Notes under the pieces: generated by a model
What the model saw: only the letters and a program-made list of their open reading frames with translations
Databases searched by the model: none
What the model was told of the DNA's origin: nothing
In this document: positions 38,454-43,332 of the stretch, piece by piece
Numbering within the stretch: position 1 is the first letter of the stretch
Layout: each line of letters opens with the position of its first letter
Made by a program: the position numbers and the translations under genes
Origin: Bacteroidales bacterium
Lineage (GTDB): Bacteria > Bacteroidota > Bacteroidia > Bacteroidales > P3
Direction: 5' to 3'
Length of the DNA stretch: 43,332 nucleotides
Assembly (NCBI GenBank): GCA_017455205.1
Contig: JAFTBM010000062.1
Span: 1-43,332 of the forward strand

Positions 38454-39422
38454 ATGGAAATCAAAAAACTCCTGATATCGCAGCCCGAACCGGCCGATTT
38501 GGAGAAGTCGCCGTACAGAAATTTGGTGCAGGACCACCATGTGGACATCACCTTCTACAAGTTCTTCGAGGTGGTTGGCATTCCGGCATCGGATTTTAGG
38601 CGGACGAGGATTCACTTGAAGGATTATTCGGCGGTGATATTCAACAGCAAGAATGCGATTGACCATTTCTTCCGCCTGATGAAAGAGCTGCGCGAGCCGG
38701 TGAGCGAGGATATGCGCTACTACTGCACCACGGAGAAGATAGCCCTCTATTTGCAGAACTTCATACAATACAGGAAGCGCAAGGTCTTTTTCGGGGCGCG
38801 CTATTTCAGCGACCTGCTGGAGGTGATGGCTCGGCACAAAGAGGAGCGTTACCTCTTCCCCTGCTCGGACGAGAAGCAGACGGAGTATACACGGTCGCTC
38901 GACAAAGGCAAGTTCAAGTACACCCGTGCGCCGATGTACACGCAAGTGCCGCGCGATTTGACCCACCTCAACATCAAAGAGTATGACGCCATAGCCCTCT
39001 TTTCGCCGATAGGGGTGAGGAGCTTGGTGAAGAGCTTCCCCGACATAAAGGACAGCTCGGTGCTGATAGCAGCATTTGGTTCGTCGACCCATGCCGAGCT
39101 CAAAGAGTATGGCCTCAAGTTGAGCATCGCAGCCCCCACGCAGAATGCTCCCTCGATGGCTATGGCCATTGAGAATTGCATTCTCGGCAAAGAGCGTGGC
39201 CCAGTGGTAGCCACCAAGAGCAATACCGTCAGGCGGACGCCTGTGCGTGCGTCGGCGGCATCCAACTCGAAGAGGGGTAAGGCGGTGATAGCCAACAAAG
39301 AGGTCTACAAGCAGCGCATGGAGGCCAAAAAAGCGCAAGCAGCTGCCAGAAAAGCGGCTCGCGAGGCACTGAAAGCCGAGGCGGTGGCAAAGGCGGCCGC
39401 AGAAGCGGGGGACAAGAAGTAG
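38454..39422 (+). CDS. hemD: Uroporphyrinogen-III synthase with Ala/Lys-rich tail
   Basis: The first about 245 residues match the Bacteroidetes HemD family: KKLLISQPEPADLEKSPY, FFEVVGIPASDFR, YSAVIFNSKNAIDHFFRL, YDAIALFSPIGVRSLVKSF and FGSSTHAELKEYGL with APTQNAPSMA. It cyclises hydroxymethylbilane to uroporphyrinogen III in tetrapyrrole synthesis. Residues from about 245 to 322 are a basic, Ala/Lys-rich segment predicted to be helical (KKAQAAARKAAREALKAE). The tail is beyond the normal enzyme length. It is followed by rnpA after 12 bp, which is the usual neighbour in this phylum. Confidence 0.9.
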   Translation: MEIKKLLISQPEPADLEKSPYRNLVQDHHVDITFYKFFEVVGIPASDFRRTRIHLKDYSAVIFNSKNAIDHFFRLMKELREPVSEDMRYYCTTEKIALYLQNFIQYRKRKVFFGARYFSDLLEVMARHKEERYLFPCSDEKQTEYTRSLDKGKFKYTRAPMYTQVPRDLTHLNIKEYDAIALFSPIGVRSLVKSFPDIKDSSVLIAAFGSSTHAELKEYGLKLSIAAPTQNAPSMAMAIENCILGKERGPVVATKSNTVRRTPVRASAASNSKRGKAVIANKEVYKQRMEAKKAQAAARKAAREALKAEAVAKAAAEAGDKK

Positions 39423-39434
39423 TGTCGGGAGGGC

Positions 39435-39839
39435 ATGCCCACTTTTGCGAAAGAAGAGAGGCTGTGCAGCCAAGTGGCCATCGACAGGTTGTATGCCGAG
39501 GGTGGACGGCTGTTTATCTTCCCGTTCAGCGTCAGGTGGTGGATTGGAGAGAGGTCTGGGAACCATGAAGGAGCGGTGTGTCAGGTGATGATGGTAGTAC
39601 CCAAGCGTAAATTCCGCCATGCGGTGGACCGCAACAGGATGCGCCGCTTGATGCGAGAGAGCTACCGGTTGAACAAGTCGGCCCTGATAGAGACGCTGCG
39701 GGTGCAGGGGAAGACGCTGCAGGTGGCGATAGTGTACGCACACAATGATCGGTTGGAATACGACAGGGTGGATGGTCGGATGCAACGTCTGCTCAAAGAA
39801 TTGATGAAAGAGGTGGCGAAGGATGCGAGGGTGGGGTAG
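39435..39839 (+). CDS. rnpA: Ribonuclease P protein component
   Basis: The 134-residue basic protein has the RNase P protein layout: [15 protein letters not shown] at the N-terminus, [21 protein letters not shown] (RNR box, about 63-78) and MRESYRLNK. It binds RNase P RNA and helps remove 5' leaders from pre-tRNAs. The gene order hemD-rnpA-yidD is typical for Bacteroidetes, where rpmH is elsewhere. It overlaps yidD by 17 bp. Confidence 0.96.
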   Translation: MPTFAKEERLCSQVAIDRLYAEGGRLFIFPFSVRWWIGERSGNHEGAVCQVMMVVPKRKFRHAVDRNRMRRLMRESYRLNKSALIETLRVQGKTLQVAIVYAHNDRLEYDRVDGRMQRLLKELMKEVAKDARVG

Positions 39840-40065
39840 GATAGTGCGGAGTGGCGTTGCAAAGGCGATGCTGGGTGTGATTGCATTCTATCGCAGTTGC
39901 ATCTCGCCACTGACGCCACCGTCGTGTCGCTACACGCCCACATGCTCGCAGTATGCCCAGGAGGCCATCAAAAAATATGGGCCTTGGAAAGGGGGATGGT
40001 TGGCATTGAGGCGCATTTTGCGTTGCCACCCCTTTGGCGGCAGTGGCTATGACCCAGTGCCGTGA
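39823..40065 (+). CDS. yidD: YidD membrane-protein insertion efficiency factor
   Basis: The 80-residue protein carries [20 protein letters not shown] and the motif [14 protein letters not shown] that defines YidD. It is a membrane-associated factor that aids YidC/SecYEG-dependent insertion. It overlaps rnpA by 17 bp. The convergent oxidoreductase gene ends 21 bp further on. Confidence 0.95.
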   Translation: MRGWGRIVRSGVAKAMLGVIAFYRSCISPLTPPSCRYTPTCSQYAQEAIKKYGPWKGGWLALRRILRCHPFGGSGYDPVP

Positions 40066-40086
40066 TTTCTTGCGGTAGGTTGATTG

Positions 40087-42360
40087 TCAGTCGAGGTGCA
40101 TGGATTCGAGGATGGCACGGGCGGCTTTGCGGCCTGCACCCATAGCGAGGATTACTGTGGCAGCGCCACTGACGGCATCGCCTCCGGCAAAGACGAGTGG
40201 GCGCGAGGTGCGGCCTTCGCTGTCGGCCACAATGCCTCCCCAGGGATGGCAGTCGAGGCCAGGGGTGGTGGAGCCGATAAGGGGGTTGGGAGAGGTGCCG
40301 AGGGCGGCTACGATGGTGTCGGCCTGCAGTTCAAATTCGCTTCCAGCCACGGGCGAGAAGCTGCGGCGTCCGCCCTGGTCGGCTTGGCCGAGAGCCATGC
40401 GGATGCAGCGCAAGGATTGCACAGTGCCATCGGGAGCGGGTAGCACCTCGACGGGGGCCGTTTGGAACAGGAATTGTATGCCCTCCTCCATGGCGTGGGT
40501 TACCTCCTCGCGGCGGGCAGGCATGTCGGCTTGGCCGCGGCGGTAGACCACAGTCACCTCGCTGCCGAGGCGAAGGGCTGTGCGTGCAGCATCCATGGCC
40601 ACATTGCCACCACCGACCACTACCACGCGGTGTCCGAGGACGAGGGGCGTGTCGAAGTGGGTGTCGTAGGCGTGCATGAGATTGGCACGAGTGAGGAGCT
40701 CGTTGGCCGAGAGGACACCGACGAGGGTTTCGCCTGGGATACCCATAAACTTGGGAAGTCCGGCTCCCGAAGCGATGTAGACGGCGGCGAAGTCTTGCTC
40801 GGCGAAGAGTTGGTCAATGGTCAGACTGCGTCCGATGACGACGTTGGTTTGAATGTCGACCCCGAGACTACGCAAGCGGTCGATTTCGGGGGCGACCACT
40901 TGCTGCTTGGGGAGTCGAAACTCGGGTATGCCGTAGGCGAGGACACCGCCGGGGCGGTGCAGTGCCTCGAAGATGGTTACTCGGCAGCCGTGTGTGGCCA
41001 AGTCGGCTGCACAGGTAAGGCCACTCGGGCCGCTGCCGATGATGGCTACTTTTGGACCTGTTGGGGTGGCGATGGGCGATGGGGCAGCATGGAGTCGATG
41101 GTGGTCGGCTGCGTAGCGTTCCAACGCACCGATGGCTATCGGGTCGTTTTTGATGCCCATGACGCAGGCCCCTTCGCATTGCGTCTCCTGTGGGCAGACG
41201 CGTCCGCAGACAGCGGGTAGGGCGGAATCGAGGCTGATGACGGAGTAGGCTTGGTCGGGGTCGCCCTGCTTGATGTGGGCAATGAATCGGGGAATGTTGA
41301 TACCCACGGGGCAGGCTTCTACGCATCGGGGACGCTTGCATTGCAGGCAGCGTGAGGCTTCGAGCAGGGCCTGCTGCGGGGTGAAGCCGAGATTGACTTC
41401 GGCAAAATTGCTGGCGCGAAGGTGTGGGTCTTGCTCTTGGGGGTGCTGCCGAGAGGTGGTGGTGGCTGCTTGAGTGAGAGTGCTTTCGACTGCGGGAGCG
41501 AGGTGGCACTGGTGGTGGCTGTCGGAAGTGGCGATGCGGTAGCGATGGGCATCGGGCGAGTGCAACTTGCGGTCGGCATCATCGTAGTCGACGAGGTGGC
41601 CGTCGAATTCAGGCCCGTCTACGCAGCAGAACTTCACCTCGCCACCCACCTTCACGCGGCAGGCACCGCACATGCCAGTGCCATCGACCATCATGCAGTT
41701 GAGGCTGACGATGGTGGGCAGCTGGTATTGCTTGGTGGCGAGGCAGACATATTTCATCATGGGCAATGGACCGATGGCGATGCAGTGGCTGTAGGGGGTG
41801 GTGGGTTGGCAGAGCTGGTGAAGCTTGTCGGTTACCAGCCCTTGTTCGCCGAGGGAGCCATCGTCGGTCATGATGTAGAGATTCTGACAGAGCTGGCGCA
41901 GCGGGTCGAGGAAAAAGAGGAGGTCGCGGTTGCGTGCCCCCACTATCACGTCGGAGGGAATTCCCTGCAGGGCTGCCCACTTCACCTGCGGGAAAATGGG
42001 AGCGATGCCTACGCCACCAGCCACAAAGAGCAGGCGTTTGAGCGGCGAGGGTTGCTGGAGGTGGAGGGAGAGAAGATGACCAGGACGCCCCAAGGGGCCT
42101 GCGATGGCGTAGAGGCTGTCGCCTTCGGCAAAGGTGGAAAGCAGGCGTGTGGTGTGTCCCACCACTTGAAAGACAATATCCACCGACTGCTGCACGGGGT
42201 CGAAGTCGCAGATGGTGAGTGGTATACGCTCGCCGTTGGCACGGGGAATGACGATGACGAACTGGCCAAGCTGTGCACTCTGTGCGATGAAAGGGGCGTG
42301 GACAGACATTTGATAGAGGATGCCTTCGGCGAGTGTGCGTTTGCGTAAGATGGTGTACAT
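40087..42360 (-). CDS. Fused NfnA-NfnB (SudBA-type) NAD(P)H:ferredoxin oxidoreductase
   Basis: From ATG 42360 (MYTILRKRTL) the product is 757 residues. The first about 275 residues match the small NfnA/SudB subunit (FAD/NAD-binding ferredoxin reductase domain, AGGVGIAPI, and a [2Fe-2S] set Cys222, Cys231, Cys234 and Cys245 or Cys246). After a linker, residues from about 315 match the large NfnB/SudA/GltD-like subunit: two [4Fe-4S] sets (Cys338/341/346/350 and Cys385/389/395/399), an FAD Rossmann motif GSGPSG (442-447), a second VVVGGGNVAMDA and the C-terminal FAD contact FAGGDAVSG. In two-subunit enzymes these form the electron-bifurcating NfnAB or sulfide dehydrogenase complex. A longer upstream start adds only unrelated residues. 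Confidence 0.93.
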   Translation of the reverse strand: MYTILRKRTLAEGILYQMSVHAPFIAQSAQLGQFVIVIPRANGERIPLTICDFDPVQQSVDIVFQVVGHTTRLLSTFAEGDSLYAIAGPLGRPGHLLSLHLQQPSPLKRLLFVAGGVGIAPIFPQVKWAALQGIPSDVIVGARNRDLLFFLDPLRQLCQNLYIMTDDGSLGEQGLVTDKLHQLCQPTTPYSHCIAIGPLPMMKYVCLATKQYQLPTIVSLNCMMVDGTGMCGACRVKVGGEVKFCCVDGPEFDGHLVDYDDADRKLHSPDAHRYRIATSDSHHQCHLAPAVESTLTQAATTTSRQHPQEQDPHLRASNFAEVNLGFTPQQALLEASRCLQCKRPRCVEACPVGINIPRFIAHIKQGDPDQAYSVISLDSALPAVCGRVCPQETQCEGACVMGIKNDPIAIGALERYAADHHRLHAAPSPIATPTGPKVAIIGSGPSGLTCAADLATHGCRVTIFEALHRPGGVLAYGIPEFRLPKQQVVAPEIDRLRSLGVDIQTNVVIGRSLTIDQLFAEQDFAAVYIASGAGLPKFMGIPGETLVGVLSANELLTRANLMHAYDTHFDTPLVLGHRVVVVGGGNVAMDAARTALRLGSEVTVVYRRGQADMPARREEVTHAMEEGIQFLFQTAPVEVLPAPDGTVQSLRCIRMALGQADQGGRRSFSPVAGSEFELQADTIVAALGTSPNPLIGSTTPGLDCHPWGGIVADSEGRTSRPLVFAGGDAVSGAATVILAMGAGRKAARAILESMHLD

Positions 42361-42523
42361 ATCGGTGTGGATAATATGGTTCTTCAACAAAGAATAGCGG
42401 AGAAGGGGCTGGTTTATTGTGTAGAGCGTGCAGAAAATAAAAGTTTGCTCACCGTGCAATTATTTGGAAGAGGATGCGTTGATGGATATAGACAAATTGT
42501 TGAAATCAAAAAAAATAGCAGAC

Positions 42524-43024
42524 ATGAAAAAGAAGTCTATTGCGATGATGGGTGTCGCCGTGTGCCTTTTGGCGATAAATGGTTTGGGGAGTAACGCCTC
42601 TGCACAGCAGACGGATACTACAAGGTATCAGATAGTAGAGGTAGACCCAGAATTCCCTGGTGGGATGGAAGCTATGATGAAATATCTTGCCGAAAATATC
42701 AAGTATCCACAGGTAGCCAAAGAGCAGGGCATACAGGGAAGGGTGTATGTCTCGTTTGTTGTTGAAAAGGATGGATCGGTGAGCAATGTCAGACTGTTGA
42801 GGGATATAGGAGGTGGGTGTGGAGAGGAGGCAGTCCGTGTGGTGGGGGCGATGCCCAAGTGGAAGCCTGGTATGATGAAGGGAAAAGCGGTTAGGGTGAT
42901 GTATAACCTGCCGATTAATTTTCAATACAAAAGTGAAGAAGGTGAGGAGAGAGGTGCGAAACGAAAGGAGTTGCCATCCAAAGGTGAAGATGTGCAGCGT
43001 CATCGCCGTCCATTAGTCCCATAG
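42524..43024 (+). CDS. Secreted TonB C-terminal domain protein
   Basis: From ATG 42524 (MKKKSIAMMG) the 166-residue product has a signal peptide (AVCLLAINGLGSNASAQ). A TonB C-terminal domain follows (about 38-143): EFPGGMEAMMKYLAENIKYP, GRVYVSFVVEKDGSVSNVRLLRD and MPKWKPGMMKGKAV, then a charged tail. The usual TonB N-terminal anchor and proline-rich spanner are missing, so it is not a full energy transducer. An earlier start at 42482 would add a short polar N-terminus; the signal-like MKKKS start is preferred. It is divergent from the Nfn gene, with about 160 bp between. Confidence 0.85.
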   Translation: MKKKSIAMMGVAVCLLAINGLGSNASAQQTDTTRYQIVEVDPEFPGGMEAMMKYLAENIKYPQVAKEQGIQGRVYVSFVVEKDGSVSNVRLLRDIGGGCGEEAVRVVGAMPKWKPGMMKGKAVRVMYNLPINFQYKSEEGEERGAKRKELPSKGEDVQRHRRPLVP

Positions 43025-43038
43025 GTTCTGAAAGTGTC

Positions 43039-43070
43039 ATAAGTGAGCAATCATTCGGTTGTTCACTTAT
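43039..43070. terminator. Hairpin downstream of the TonB-domain gene
   Basis: ATAAGTGAGCAA (43039-43050) pairs with TTGTTCACTTAT (43059-43070) around an 8-base loop, with one G-T position. No T run follows directly, so it is either a weak terminator or an mRNA-end hairpin. Confidence 0.55.
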
Positions 43071-43301
43071 AAGAGATGATAGTTGTAGCGTTGTTGTCTG
43101 ATTCTGCATTTTTCAAATAATTAGCCTTAAATGTTAGGTTTTTTTTGAGTTTGGGGATTTTATGCTCCGAATTCCTGGTGTAACTTTCTTTAGAAACTGT
43201 TTAAATTTTATTCGATAAAAAGGTTAAGAGACAATGATTATTGTTAATAAAATTGTTAGTTAAATTATTAAATATCAGTGCGTTGATTGAATAATTATTC
43301 G

Positions 43302-43309
43302 TAACTTTG
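43302..43309 (+). promoter_or_regulatory. -7 box of a gene beyond the right edge
   Basis: TAACTTTG is a perfect TAnnTTTG, 23 bp from the window end, in an AT-rich stretch (43071-43332) without any gene I can support. The nearest upstream TTG (43283-43285) is 16 bp away, slightly close for a -33 box. Confidence 0.5.
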
Positions 43310-43332
43310 TAAAGTGATTCCAAAACTTCAAA

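Overview
The window is chromosomal DNA from a member of the phylum Bacteroidota, most likely order Bacteroidales. The evidence is a type IX secretion (T9SS) cargo pair with type A and type B C-terminal sorting domains, a gingipain-like C25 peptidase, a DUF4369/TlpA lipoprotein, a type III glutamine synthetase, the DUF4271-hemD-rnpA-yidD gene order, promoters of the Bacteroidetes TAnnTTTG type, and no Shine-Dalgarno sequences. I see no tRNA, rRNA or CRISPR array. Coding density is high and most neighbours overlap or nearly touch.

Left part (1-12.4 kb, almost all on the minus strand): typA/bipA (cut by the left edge), a low-GC restriction-modification island, gyrB, mutS2, then a tight chain of thioredoxin lipoprotein, outer-membrane protein, ribF and a nitrilase-family amidase. 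The island holds a truncated Eco47II-like endonuclease, an intact cytosine-C5 methyltransferase and a peptidase E fragment. It is bracketed by two 74-bp copies of the 3' end of gyrB (65 of 74 bases identical by hand alignment). The distal copy is fused in frame to the pepE fragment. This looks like insertion of an R-M system with target duplication, followed by loss of the endonuclease.

Middle part (13.2-23.6 kb, plus strand): guaB, then three periplasmic folding-factor genes (a PpiC-type isomerase, a rotamase-less SurA-like lipoprotein and a two-rotamase SurA), moxR, glutamine synthetase III, and a DUF1015 protein with an unusual eight-cysteine loop. A hairpin separates these from the convergent O-antigen polymerase/ligase-like and Wzz genes (23.6-26.0 kb, minus).

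Right part: a cell-wall operon of mltD-like, ftsB/divIC-like and NlpC/P60 genes (26.5-28.7 kb, plus); a universal-stress-like protein translationally coupled to a large T9SS type B beta-propeller/PKD protein, plus a lipoprotein flavodoxin (28.7-33.9 kb, minus); a run of gingipain-like protease, DUF4271, hemD, rnpA and yidD (34.3-40.1 kb, plus); a fused NfnAB-type NAD(P)H:ferredoxin oxidoreductase (minus); and a TonB C-terminal domain protein at the right end.

The most unusual non-coding signal is a set of intergenic arrays with an exact 11-bp period. Two of them (12.72 kb and 26.32 kb) are diverged copies of one 124-bp element: direct TCCGTGTC units followed by the same motif inverted. A third (34.06 kb) uses the same mirrored 11-bp geometry with an unrelated core (TTCTTCAAT), and a fourth (5.84 kb) is half an array. 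The three mirrored ones all lie between divergently transcribed genes.
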